In this document: piece after piece, positions 23,459-31,790 of the stretch
Layout of the letters: every line of letters begins with the position of its first letter
Numbering within the stretch: the stretch's first letter is position 1
Origin: Clostridia bacterium
GTDB lineage: Bacteria; Bacillota; Clostridia; Oscillospirales; CAG-272
Direction of reading: 5' to 3'
NCBI GenBank assembly: GCA_017507905.1
Contig: JAFWAA010000037.1
Coordinates: forward strand, 1 to 32,964
DNA: 32,964 nucleotides
Notes under the pieces: generated by a model
The model's database searches: none
Told to the model about the DNA's origin: nothing
Seen by the model: the letters and a program-made list of their open reading frames with translations, nothing else
Made by a program: the position numbers and the translations under genes

Positions 23459-24691
23459 ATGTTCAAGAAAATTTCGTCCCTGCTGCTTGTGGCAGCACTG
23501 CTCTGCACTATTGCTCTTTCCTTCGCATCCTGCAACACCGATGCGGACGTAAAGGGTATGAGCGAATCCCCCCTGCCGATTCCCGCGCTCTCGGCTGATT
23601 TCACCGTTCCCGAAGGCTTCAAGATCGGTTTCATCTGCCTGCACGACGAGTCGTCCACCTACGACCTGAACTTCATCAACGCTATTCTGAGATACCAGGA
23701 GGCTCTGGGTCTGAAGAATGAGCAGGTTATCATCAAGAGAAACGTTCCCGAGACCGAGAAGTGCTACGAGGCTGCCGTTGACCTGGTTGCTCAGGGCTGC
23801 AAGATCATCTTCGCCAACTCCTTCGGCCACGAGCCCTACATGGCTCAGGCTGCTGAGGCAAATCCCTCCGTTCAGTTCTGCCATGCAACCGGTGTTTCCG
23901 CTGCTGAGAAGAACCTCGCTAACTTCCACAACGCATTTGCTTCCATCTACCAGGGCAGATACCTGGCCGGCATCGCCGCAGGTCTGAAGCTCAACGAGAT
24001 GATCGAGGCCGGCAAGATCACCCCCGAGCAGGCTAAGATGGGCTACGTTGGTGCATACACCTACGCAGAGGTTATCTCCGGCTACACCTCCTTCTACCTT
24101 GGCGCAAAGTCCGTTTGCCCCACCGTTACCATGGACGTTCAGTTCACCGGCTCCTGGTATGACGTAACCGCTGAGAAGAACGCCGCTGAGGCTCTTCTGG
24201 CCAGAAACTGCGTTCTGATCTCTCAGCACGCTGACTCCATGGGCGCTCCCGGTGCGTGCGAGGCTGCAGGCGTTCCCAACGTTTCCTACAACGGAAGCAC
24301 CTACGAGGCTTGCCCCGAGACCTTCATCGTTTCCTCCGCAATCAACTGGGCTCCCTACTACATGTACATCACGAAGTGCTATGCAAATAATCAGGCGATC
24401 GACACCAACTGGTGCGGTGGCATTGAGGAGGGCTCCGTTGTTCTGACCGGAATCAACCTGGACGTTGCTGCAGAGGGCACCGTTGAGGCGATCAACAACG
24501 CAATCGCTGCTCTCAAGGCAGGCACCCTGAACGTCTTCAACACCGCAAACTTCACCGTTGACGGCAAGACCCTGACCAATGCGGACAACGCAAACATCAA
24601 CGACGGCTACTTCCATGAGTCCGAGGCGATCTCCGCTCCCTCCTTCGATATCAAAATCGACGGTATCACCCTTCTGAACGAGAAGTACTGA
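23459..24691 (+). CDS. BMP-family nucleoside-binding lipoprotein
   Basis: A 410-aa ABC-importer binding protein. ATG 23459 is the better spaced start (9 bp from AGGAGG); an ATG two codons earlier is only 3 bp away. A lipoprotein signal ends near Cys25 (SFASC, slightly atypical at -3). The PnrA/BMP pattern follows: FKIGFICLHDESSTYDLNF, CKIIFANSFGHEPYM, FCHATG, YQGRYLAGIAAG, KMGYVGAYTYAEVISGYTSFYLGAK and QHADSMGAP. These proteins bind purine nucleosides, and xpt upstream supports this here. Codon use is strongly biased (many gct, gtt, aga, aag), unlike its neighbours, which suggests high expression. A hairpin after it probably keeps its mRNA level above the ATPase. Confidence 0.92.
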   Translation: MFKKISSLLLVAALLCTIALSFASCNTDADVKGMSESPLPIPALSADFTVPEGFKIGFICLHDESSTYDLNFINAILRYQEALGLKNEQVIIKRNVPETEKCYEAAVDLVAQGCKIIFANSFGHEPYMAQAAEANPSVQFCHATGVSAAEKNLANFHNAFASIYQGRYLAGIAAGLKLNEMIEAGKITPEQAKMGYVGAYTYAEVISGYTSFYLGAKSVCPTVTMDVQFTGSWYDVTAEKNAAEALLARNCVLISQHADSMGAPGACEAAGVPNVSYNGSTYEACPETFIVSSAINWAPYYMYITKCYANNQAIDTNWCGGIEEGSVVLTGINLDVAAEGTVEAINNAIAALKAGTLNVFNTANFTVDGKTLTNADNANINDGYFHESEAISAPSFDIKIDGITLLNEKY

Positions 24692-24720
24692 TTCCTTACG
24701 GGACCAATCCCGATGCCTTT

Positions 24721-24757
24721 CAGGCGGAGCTTTGCCGCTCCGCCTGATTGTGTTTTT
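24721..24757 (+). terminator. Intra-operon terminator or attenuator
   Basis: CAGGCGGAGC/GCTCCGCCTG (24721-24730 with 24737-24746) with a 6-nt loop, followed by ATTGTGTTTTT. It lies between the binding protein and the ATPase, where partial read-through would raise binding-protein levels relative to the membrane components. Confidence 0.7.
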
Positions 24758-24789
24758 CCCCTTGATAAATCTTTGTACGGAGGAAACAA

Positions 24790-26493
24790 GTGAATACTGT
24801 TGCTCTTGAACTGAAAAACATTTCCAAGAAGTTTGGAGATAAATATGCCAACAAAAACGTGAGTCTGACCCTTCACCATGGGGAGATCCTTGCCATTCTG
24901 GGAGAAAACGGAAGCGGTAAGACCTCTATGGTCAATATGGTCGCAGGCATTTATTATCCCGACGAGGGAGAGATCTTTGTCGACGGCAATCCCGCCGTGA
25001 TCACCTCCCCCAAGGACGCATTCGGATATAAGATCGGAATGATCCACCAGCACTTTAAGCTCGTGGACGTCTTTTCCGCAAGCGAAAACATCGTTCTTGG
25101 CATCAAAGAGCCCGGAAAGTTCAAGCTCTCCGAGGTAGACAAGCGTGTTGCCGAGATCACGCAGAAATACGGATTTCAGCTGAATCCGCAGAAAAAGATC
25201 CATGAAATGTCGGTTTCCGAAAAGCAGACCGTGGAGATCGTCAAGGTGCTTTACCGCGGCGCCGATATCCTGATTTTGGACGAGCCCACGGCAGTGCTGA
25301 CGCCCCAGGAGATCGAAAAGCTGTTTGAGATCCTGCGCCGCATGCGCGACGACGGAAAATCCATTATCATCATCACGCACAAGATGAACGAGGTGCTCTC
25401 GCTTTCGGACCGCGTTGCCGTTATGCGCAAGGGCGAGCACATCGCCACGGTGGAAACCAAGAACACCAACGAAAAAGAGCTCACCGAAATGATGATGGGC
25501 GAAAAAGTAGAATTGAATATCGAACGCTCCGAGCCTAAAAACCTGGTGGATAGACTCGTTATTGAGAATATATGCAGCAAAAACGAGGAGGGACTTCCCG
25601 TCCTGAACAACGTTTCCTTCACCGCCCGCGGCGGTGAGATCCTCGGCATCGCAGGTATCGCAGGATCCGGTCAGCGAGAGCTGCTGGAATCCATTGCCGG
25701 ACTGCTTCCGCTGGAATCGGGTAGCATTATCTTCAACCGTCCCAAAAAGGGACTTCCCGTTTCCTTCTACCACAAATCCTTCACGGAGGTCCTCGCTCTT
25801 GCCGAACAGGGCAAATTCCATTACGAGGACGGAACGCCGGTCAGCTTTGACGGTATGCACCACGCACAGATCCGCGAGCTGGTCAACGAGGGAAAGATCC
25901 TGTTCAACGAGGACGACGTCACCAACCTCCGCGACAAAACGCCTCTGGAGATCCGTGAGCTGGGCGTTCGCCTGGCCTTCGTTCCCGAGGACAGACTGGG
26001 AATGGGCCTCGTTGGAAACATGGACATCGTGGACAACGTCATGCTCAGAAGCTACAGACGCGGAAAGTCCGTCTTCCTGGACAGAGACAATCCCCACGAT
26101 CTCGCCATGCATCTGATCAAGGAGCTCAACATCGTGACCCCGGACGAGCATACCCCCGTGCGTAAGCTTTCGGGTGGAAATATCCAAAAGGTCCTGGTTG
26201 GACGCGAGATCGCCGCAGCTCCCTCGGTCTTTATGGCGGCGTATCCCGTAAGAGGTCTGGACATCAACGCCTCCTACGGCATCTATAACATGCTCAACAA
26301 GCAAAAGGAACAGGGCGTTGCCGTCATCTTCGTCGGTGAGGACCTTGACGTTTTGATCGAGCTTTGCGACAGGATCGTGGTCATCGCCTCGGGCGAGATC
26401 ACCGGCATCGTGGACGCAAGATCCACCACCAAGGAAGAGATCGGTCTTTTGATGACCAAAAACCGTTTGGAAGGAGGAAGCGAAAATGAGTAA
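24790..26493 (+). CDS. BMP-type nucleoside ABC transporter ATPase (double NBD)
   Basis: A 567-aa fused ATPase with two nucleotide-binding domains, energising the two downstream permeases. The start is GTG 24790 behind GGAGG. NBD1 has Walker A GENGSGKT (38-46), Walker B ILILDEPTA (160-167) and a signature altered to MSVSEKQ (140-146). NBD2 has the family's Lys-less Walker A (GIAGSGQRE), a standard LSGGN signature (460-464) and a Walker B region ending MAAYPVRGLD, where relatives commonly read AAQPTRGLD. About 50 extra residues sit at ~315-365, between the NBD2 P-loop and VPEDR, making it longer than the usual ~510. It overlaps the next gene by 8 bp. Confidence 0.9.
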   Translation: MNTVALELKNISKKFGDKYANKNVSLTLHHGEILAILGENGSGKTSMVNMVAGIYYPDEGEIFVDGNPAVITSPKDAFGYKIGMIHQHFKLVDVFSASENIVLGIKEPGKFKLSEVDKRVAEITQKYGFQLNPQKKIHEMSVSEKQTVEIVKVLYRGADILILDEPTAVLTPQEIEKLFEILRRMRDDGKSIIIITHKMNEVLSLSDRVAVMRKGEHIATVETKNTNEKELTEMMMGEKVELNIERSEPKNLVDRLVIENICSKNEEGLPVLNNVSFTARGGEILGIAGIAGSGQRELLESIAGLLPLESGSIIFNRPKKGLPVSFYHKSFTEVLALAEQGKFHYEDGTPVSFDGMHHAQIRELVNEGKILFNEDDVTNLRDKTPLEIRELGVRLAFVPEDRLGMGLVGNMDIVDNVMLRSYRRGKSVFLDRDNPHDLAMHLIKELNIVTPDEHTPVRKLSGGNIQKVLVGREIAAAPSVFMAAYPVRGLDINASYGIYNMLNKQKEQGVAVIFVGEDLDVLIELCDRIVVIASGEITGIVDARSTTKEEIGLLMTKNRLEGGSENE

Positions 26494-27583
26494 GCAGGCA
26501 AGCGTAAAAAAGCATACCGAGCCCTTGATCCATATTACCAAGAGAACCAACATCAGCCCTCTGCGCGCCATTTTGATCCGGGCGATCGCCGTTCTCTCCT
26601 CCTTTATCATCATGGCTCTTCTGATGTTCCTGTTGACCAAGGAAAATCCCATTACCCTGATCACCTCCATGTTTCAGGGCGCGTTCGGAACCTCCCTGCG
26701 CACTTGGGTGCTGTTCAGTGATACGGCGATCCTCCTGGGCATCGCGTTGGCACTGACCCCCGCGTTCAAAATGAAATTCTGGAACTGCGGCGGCGAGGGC
26801 CAGGTCATGGTTGGCTCGCTGGTCGCGGCAATGATGATGTTCTTTGTGGGCGACAGCCTTCCCTTCCCGCTCCTGATCCTGCTCACCCTTCTGCTCAGCA
26901 CCGCCGTCGGCGGTCTCTGGGGCGTGATCCCCGCCTTCTTCAAGGCAAAATGGAATGCCAACGAAACCCTCTTTACCCTGATGATGAACTACATCGCCAT
27001 TCAGTTTGTGACCTACTTCCTCAAGCTGTTCGGAAACGCTCAGGGCAATCTGGATCCCATGCTGCAGTTCGCCATTCCAAAGATCTTCAACGGTCCTTAT
27101 TTCCTGAATATCCTGCTGATCCTGGTGATCTGCGCCATTATGTACGTATACCTCCGCTTCAGCAAGCAGGGATATGAGATCTCGGTTGTCGGCGAAAGCG
27201 AAAGAACGGCAAAATACTTCGGCATCAACGTTTCCCGCGTCATTATCCGAACCATGGTCATCTCCGGTGCGCTTTGCGGCTTGATCGGCTTTTTGCTGGT
27301 GGCAAACGGAAGCTGCTCGGTAACCACCACCATCGCGGGCGGCCGCGGCTTTACGGCGATCCTGGTTTCCTGGCTTGGCAAGTTCAATCCGATCTACATG
27401 ATCCTGACCGCGTTCTTGGTCGTCTTTCTCCAGAGAGGAACCAGCTTTACCGGCGAGATCTACCGCTTGGATACCTCCATGGCGGACATCTTTATCGGAG
27501 CCGTGCTTCTCTTTATCATCGGCTGCGAATTCTTCATCAACTACAAGATCAACTTCAGAAAAAGAGATAAGGAGGGCAAATAA
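26486..27583 (+). CDS. Nucleoside ABC transporter permease 1
   Basis: A 365-aa BPD_transp_2-type permease. A charged N-terminus of about 30 residues is followed by roughly nine hydrophobic segments. The motif VVGESERTAKYFGINVSRVI near residue 230 is the conserved cytoplasmic EAA-like loop of this family. ATG 26486 overlaps the ATPase end and is preceded by GGAGGAAG. It ends three bases before the next permease start and is expected to pair with it as a heterodimer in the membrane. Confidence 0.9.
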   Translation: MSKQASVKKHTEPLIHITKRTNISPLRAILIRAIAVLSSFIIMALLMFLLTKENPITLITSMFQGAFGTSLRTWVLFSDTAILLGIALALTPAFKMKFWNCGGEGQVMVGSLVAAMMMFFVGDSLPFPLLILLTLLLSTAVGGLWGVIPAFFKAKWNANETLFTLMMNYIAIQFVTYFLKLFGNAQGNLDPMLQFAIPKIFNGPYFLNILLILVICAIMYVYLRFSKQGYEISVVGESERTAKYFGINVSRVIIRTMVISGALCGLIGFLLVANGSCSVTTTIAGGRGFTAILVSWLGKFNPIYMILTAFLVVFLQRGTSFTGEIYRLDTSMADIFIGAVLLFIIGCEFFINYKINFRKRDKEGK

Positions 27584-27586
27584 ATC

Positions 27587-28555
27587 ATGACACTGATTAC
27601 CTTTCTCGTAAGTGCCATCAAATTTGGAATGGTGCTCCTCTTTGGCTCTACGGGAGAAACGATCACCGAAAAATCCGGACACTTGAACCTGGGCCTTCCC
27701 GGCATCATGTGCGTGGGCACAGCCTGCGGATGCATTGCGGAGGCGATCTTCTTCGATCTGGTCGGCGGCAGACGAGGCATGGAAAACCTGGCCTTCCTGG
27801 CCGTTCTGATCCCCATTCTGGCAACCCTTATCGGCGGCGCTCTGATGGGCTTGATCTTCTCCTTCCTCACCGTTACCCTGCACGCCAACCAAAACGTGAC
27901 CGGTCTGGCGATGACCACCCTGGGTGTCGGTATTTCGGACTTTTTGATCGCGTCGGTGGACGGCTATAAATTCACCGCAGGCGCAAAGTTCTTCAACACT
28001 TCTCTCCCCTTTGCCGATGACCTCGGCGCATTCGGAAAGCTCTTTTTCTCCTACGGCATTATGATCTATCTTTCCATCGCCGTTGCCATCGCGACCTCGC
28101 TGGTGCTCAACCGGACCAAGGTCGGACTTCACCTGCGCGCCGTCGGCGAAAACCCGGCCACGGCGGATGCGGCAGGCATTAACGTGACCAAATACAGATA
28201 CGTTGCCACCTGCACGGGCTCTGCCATTGCCGGACTTGGCGGTCTGATGTTTGTTATGGACTACCTCAACGGCAACTGGGAATACGTCATTGACGCCATT
28301 GGTTGGCTCTGCGTGGCATTGGTTATCTTCACCACCTGGAAGCCCGTGTTCGGTATCTTCTGCTCCATCGTGTTCGGTGCGTTCTACGTTGCCGCAGAGT
28401 ATATCCCCGGCATCTCCCTTGCCAGCAAGGAGATCTTCAAGATGCTCCCCTTCCTGGTAACCATCATCGTGCTGATCATGATCAGCGTCAAGAACAAGAA
28501 GGAGAACCAACCGCCCGCCTCTCTCGGACAGTCCTACTTCCGCGAGGAGCGCTGA
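27587..28555 (+). CDS. Nucleoside ABC transporter permease 2
   Basis: A 322-aa permease of the same family. The N-terminus MVLLFGSTGETITEKSGHLNLGLPGIM is characteristic of the second permease of BMP transporters. A VGENPATADAAGINV loop marks the ATPase-contact region and the C-terminus ends in a polar tail. The ATG lies 3 bp after permease 1, behind AAGGAGG. It closes the transport operon and is followed by a hairpin. Confidence 0.92.
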   Translation: MTLITFLVSAIKFGMVLLFGSTGETITEKSGHLNLGLPGIMCVGTACGCIAEAIFFDLVGGRRGMENLAFLAVLIPILATLIGGALMGLIFSFLTVTLHANQNVTGLAMTTLGVGISDFLIASVDGYKFTAGAKFFNTSLPFADDLGAFGKLFFSYGIMIYLSIAVAIATSLVLNRTKVGLHLRAVGENPATADAAGINVTKYRYVATCTGSAIAGLGGLMFVMDYLNGNWEYVIDAIGWLCVALVIFTTWKPVFGIFCSIVFGAFYVAAEYIPGISLASKEIFKMLPFLVTIIVLIMISVKNKKENQPPASLGQSYFREER

Positions 28556-28574
28556 CCGCCAACTGCAAAAGCAC

Positions 28575-28610
28575 CGTGGGGGAACTTGTCAAAAGCTCCC
28601 CCACGTTCTT
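28575..28610. terminator. Bidirectional terminator between the transporter and the amidase
   Basis: CGTGGGGGA/TCCCCCACG (28575-28583 with 28597-28605), followed by TTCTT on the plus strand and, on the minus strand, by GTGCTTTTG. Two convergent genes end here. Confidence 0.7.
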
Positions 28611-29170
28611 CAAGCATAGTATTGCAGGATCCCCTCGTAGATCCCTTGCGCAAACAGCGCAGGATCGCGGTTCATCAGCGCCGCCTCCTCGGGATTGGTG
28701 ATAAAGCCGATTTCCACGAGGACCGCAGGCATTGCCGTACGGCGCAGAACGTAAAGTCCGGGACGAACCTTCATTCCGCGGTCGCGGAGCCCCGTAACCG
28801 CGGAAAGCCGAGTCACGATGTCCTCCCCCAGAGAAAAGGCCACCGACGGTGAGGAATAGGCAAAGGCCTCTACCCCACCCGCACGCGGATTATCCGAGGC
28901 GTTGGTGTGAATGCTGATAAAGGCGTCCGCCCCCCAGCTGTTGGCGTCGTCCACACGCGCGCGCAGGCTCGTGGAGTTGGACGTGCCCAGCGTGCTTTCG
29001 GGCGTGGGACGGGAAAGCCGCACCTCAAAATTCGGATCGGCGCGCAAAAGCGTAGCCAGCTCCTGCCCAACGCGGTAGGTGATGTCCTGCTCGAGAAGCC
29101 CGTTTCCCTCCGCCCCCGCATTCGGGTTTTCGGGATTGTGTCCCTGATCAATGTAAATTTTCGTTGCCAT
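28610..29170 (-). CDS. N-acetylmuramoyl-L-alanine amidase (Amidase_3)
   Basis: A 186-aa zinc amidase that cuts the amide bond between MurNAc and the stem peptide. The ligands are visible as YIDQGHNP (His), GLLEQD (Glu) and SIHTNA (His), and VLVEIGFITN carries the catalytic Glu. The domain fills the protein: there is no signal peptide, cell-wall-binding or SPOR domain. The family's usual secreted forms (CwlB, CwlD) carry a leader, so this copy is either released in another way, for example by mother-cell lysis, or acts inside. ATG 29170 follows ACGGAGG. It converges on the transporter operon. Confidence 0.9.
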   Translation of the reverse strand: MATKIYIDQGHNPENPNAGAEGNGLLEQDITYRVGQELATLLRADPNFEVRLSRPTPESTLGTSNSTSLRARVDDANSWGADAFISIHTNASDNPRAGGVEAFAYSSPSVAFSLGEDIVTRLSAVTGLRDRGMKVRPGLYVLRRTAMPAVLVEIGFITNPEEAALMNRDPALFAQGIYEGILQYYA

Positions 29171-29284
29171 AGAATCCTCCGTTGCTCGGCGACCGATGCG
29201 CCCCTATCCGTATCCTATGCCGAGCCTCCCTTTTGCGTGAAGGATCCCATAAAAAAGCAGAACAAATTAAGAAAGGAATCTCTC

Positions 29285-30172
29285 ATGAGCTCGCAAAAAC
29301 GAAAGGACTCCCTCCCCGAGGAAAGAAACCGCATTGAGCGCGGAACGCTCTACCTCGTTGCCACCCCCATCGGAAACCTCGCCGATCTCTCCGAGCGAGC
29401 CGTAAAGGTGCTCTCGGAGGTGGACTTTATTGCCGCCGAGGATACCCGCAATTCGGGCAAGCTTCTCTCGGCTCTCGGCCTGCAAAAGCCGATGGTCTCC
29501 TATTTTGAGCATAATAAGCGGGAGCGTGGCGAGCAGATCGCCAAGCGCCTGCTCGCAGGCGAATCCTGCGCGCTGATCACCGACGCGGGAACCCCTGCCA
29601 TCAGTGACCCGGGCGAGGATATGGTCGCACTGTGCGCCGAGGTGGGCATTCCCGTGACCTCGATCCCCGGACCCGTTGCCTCCATCACCGCGCTGACCCT
29701 CTCGGGGCTTCCCACGGGACGCTTTTGCTTTGAGGGCTTTCTCTCGGTCAACAAGGCGGAGCGGCGCGAGCATCTCGCAACTCTTGAGAACGAGTGCCGC
29801 ACCATGCTCTTTCACGAGGCGCCGCACAAGCTGCGCGCCACGCTCAAGGATCTGGCCGCCGCCTTTGGTGAGGAGCGCCGCATCTCCCTGTGCCGCGAGC
29901 TGACCAAACTCAACGAGGAGGTCATTCGCACGACGCTCGGCGGTGCGATCGCACTCTACGAGGAAGCAGATCCGCGCGGCGAGTACGTGCTGGTTCTGGA
30001 GGGCTGCGGCAAGGAAAATGCGCCAAAGGCCTTTTGGAGCGAGATGACGGTCGAGGCACACGTGGAGCATTACCTCGCGCAGGGACTCTCCCGCATGGAC
30101 GCCATCAAGCAAACGGCAAAGGATCGCGGCGTGCATAAAAATGAGATCTATCAGCAAATGCTTCAAAGATAA
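29285..30172 (+). CDS. rsmI: 16S rRNA (cytidine-1402-2'-O)-methyltransferase
   Basis: A 295-aa RsmI (YraL) tetrapyrrole-methylase-fold enzyme, which adds the 2'-O-methyl group at C1402 of 16S rRNA using SAM. The hallmarks are LYLVATPIGNLADLSERA, FIAAEDTRNSGKLL, ALITDAGTPAISDPGE and PGPVASITAL, then GRFCFEGF and LFHEAPHKLRATL. The start at 29285 follows AAAGGA; the longer frame back to 28907 overlaps the amidase and is rejected. The protein is of normal length. It ends in a small hairpin that also contains the -35 box of the next gene. Confidence 0.95.
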   Translation: MSSQKRKDSLPEERNRIERGTLYLVATPIGNLADLSERAVKVLSEVDFIAAEDTRNSGKLLSALGLQKPMVSYFEHNKRERGEQIAKRLLAGESCALITDAGTPAISDPGEDMVALCAEVGIPVTSIPGPVASITALTLSGLPTGRFCFEGFLSVNKAERREHLATLENECRTMLFHEAPHKLRATLKDLAAAFGEERRISLCRELTKLNEEVIRTTLGGAIALYEEADPRGEYVLVLEGCGKENAPKAFWSEMTVEAHVEHYLAQGLSRMDAIKQTAKDRGVHKNEIYQQMLQR

Positions 30173-30202
30173 GCAAAGAACGGCAAAAAAGCCTTGCTTT
30201 TC
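30171..30202 (+). terminator. rsmI terminator overlapping the next promoter
   Basis: AAGCAA (30171-30176) pairs with TTGCTT (30194-30199), with an inner GGC/GCC around AAAAAA, and TTTT overlaps the right arm. TTGCTT is also the -35 hexamer of the antiporter promoter. Confidence 0.45.
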
Positions 30203-30222
30203 GCCTCTCTGCGTGGTATAAT
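30194..30222 (+). promoter_or_regulatory. Promoter of the antiporter gene
   Basis: TTGCTT (30194-30199), 17 bp, TATAAT (30217-30222), 41 bp before the ATG. Confidence 0.65.
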
Positions 30223-30262
30223 AAGGAAAACGACGAAAAAAACGCAAGAAAGGAAACACGTT

Positions 30263-31426
30263 ATGGTTATTCCCGTAATTTTGTTTATTATCGGTCTGGT
30301 CCTCCTGATCAAGGGCGGTGTCTGGTTTGTGGACGGCGCATCCGGAATCGCGCACCGCTTTCACATTCCCGAGCTGCTGATCGGTGCGACCGTCGTCTCC
30401 ATCGGAACGACCCTCCCCGAGGTCATGGTCTCGGCGCAAGGTGCCTTAAAGGGCAGCGGCGCAATGGCGTACGGCAACGCCATCGGCTCGATCATCTGCA
30501 ACACCTCGTTGATCGCGGCACTCACCGTGGCCATTCGTCCTGCCAAGACCGAGCGCAAATCGCTCATCTTCCCCGTCCTTTTCTTCTTTGGCGTAGCCAT
30601 TTTCTACGTCTCGAACGCTTATCTCTTTGGCACCTTTGACCGCTGGTCGGGCATCGTGCTGCTCGTCGCCTTTATCGCGTATATGACCGTTCTGGTCCTG
30701 CAGGCAAAGAAGGCCATGAAGCCCGTGGACTCGCACGTGGACCTGATGGTGGACGCGCTGGACGATGAGGTCAGCGAGGAGGCACAGGGCCCGAAGGGTG
30801 ACGCCGTAGGCTTTACCGTTGTCGGCGCATCACTTCTCCTGGCACAGGGCATCGCGCTCTTTGCGGAGCTTGGCGGCGGATTCTTGTCGGGCGTTCTCGG
30901 CCTGATCATTCTTGCGATCGGTATTTTGAAGCTCGTGACCGGAAAGACGCTCGGCGTGCTGAACTCCAACGTCATCTTCCTCATCATCGGTGCGGCCGTG
31001 ATCGCGCTTGGCGCAAATCTCCTGGTGGAGAACGGCACCAAGATTGCCGAGGCTCTTGGCGTTCCCGAGACGGTCATCGCCCTCACCTTCGTCGCACTCG
31101 GAACCTCCCTTCCCGAGCTGGTTACGGCGATCACTTCCCTGGTCAAGGGACACGGCGCGCTCTCGCTCGGAAACGTGATCGGTGCAAACATCTTCAACCT
31201 GGTCCTGGTCAGCGGACTGTCCATTACCATCTCGCCCTTTGCCGTTCCCGTTGGAAATCTGATCGGCGGCATGAACGCCTCGCTGGTGATCGACATTCCC
31301 GTGATGCTGACCGTCATGGGACTGCTCACGATCCCCACGCTCATCAAGGGCAAGCTTTACCGCGCCCAGGGCATCGCCCTCCTCGTCATCTACGCAGGCT
31401 TCTGCGCCGTGCAGTTTGTGCTTTGA
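30263..31426 (+). CDS. CaCA-family Ca2+(K+)/Na+ antiporter, YrbG-like
   Basis: A 387-aa inner-membrane cation antiporter with two homologous halves of about five helices. The alpha repeats carry the ion-binding motifs: GATVVSIGTTLPEVMVSAQG with NAIGSIICN in the first half, and TFVALGTSLPELVTAITSL with GNVIGANIFN in the second. They are joined by an acidic cytoplasmic loop (about residues 150-185, DALDDEVSEEA). ATG 30263 follows AAAGGAAA; a longer frame to 30194 is rejected because it runs over the promoter. It is monocistronic, with its own promoter and terminator. Confidence 0.92.
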   Translation: MVIPVILFIIGLVLLIKGGVWFVDGASGIAHRFHIPELLIGATVVSIGTTLPEVMVSAQGALKGSGAMAYGNAIGSIICNTSLIAALTVAIRPAKTERKSLIFPVLFFFGVAIFYVSNAYLFGTFDRWSGIVLLVAFIAYMTVLVLQAKKAMKPVDSHVDLMVDALDDEVSEEAQGPKGDAVGFTVVGASLLLAQGIALFAELGGGFLSGVLGLIILAIGILKLVTGKTLGVLNSNVIFLIIGAAVIALGANLLVENGTKIAEALGVPETVIALTFVALGTSLPELVTAITSLVKGHGALSLGNVIGANIFNLVLVSGLSITISPFAVPVGNLIGGMNASLVIDIPVMLTVMGLLTIPTLIKGKLYRAQGIALLVIYAGFCAVQFVL

Positions 31427-31438
31427 GGAAAAATCGAA

Positions 31439-31476
31439 AAGGTGCTGAGTCTGCTTGGACGCAGCACCTTTTTTTC
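31439..31476 (+). terminator. Antiporter terminator
   Basis: AAGGTGCTG (31439-31447) pairs with CAGCACCTT (31462-31470), followed by TTTTTT. Confidence 0.85.
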
Positions 31477-31588
31477 GCCGCGCAGGAGAATGCAGACAAA
31501 TTCGCCGCACACCTTATCGCGCGTCATGGCAAATCCGTAAGGGATTTGCAGGGTTCGATCCTTGCCGATCCCACGCGATAAAAGAAAA

Positions 31589-31609
31589 CACCGACCGCGA
31601 GGGTCGGTG
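31589..31609 (-). terminator. Terminator hairpin in repeat unit A
   Basis: CACCGACC/GGTCGGTG, 8-bp stem with a 5-nt loop, flanked by A- and T-rich tracts on both sides. It follows the displaced tRNA-His 3' copy on the minus strand. Confidence 0.7.
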
Positions 31610-31619
31610 CTTTCTTTTA

Positions 31620-31646
31620 TGGGGTGAGATATGGGAATCTGAACCT
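31620..31646 (-). pseudogene. Displaced copy of the tRNA-His 3' end
   Basis: On the minus strand this reads CAGGTTCA then GATTCCCATATCTCACCCCA, that is the T-loop, acceptor strand, discriminator C and CCA of tRNA-His. One base is inserted in the T-loop and there is no 5' half. Confidence 0.8.
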
Positions 31647-31760
31647 GTACGCGCGGGAGAATGCAGACAAATTCGCCGCACACCTTACCGCGCGTCATGG
31701 CAAATCCATAAAGGATTTGCAGGGGTCGACTCTTGTCCATTTCGCTCAATAAAAACGAAA

Positions 31761-31779
31761 GCCGATCACGCGGATCGGC
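31761..31779 (-). terminator. Terminator of the Gly-Arg-His tRNA operon
   Basis: GCCGATC/GATCGGC with a 5-nt loop, followed on the minus strand by TTTCGTTTTTATTG. It starts 12 bp past the tRNA-His CCA. Confidence 0.85.
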
Positions 31780-31790
31780 TTTTGTTTTTA

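Noticed and set aside
26399..28510. 703-residue minus-strand open frame over the nucleoside permeases
   Set aside because: It is antisense to two clear BPD_transp_2 permeases, with no start site and low-complexity polar composition.
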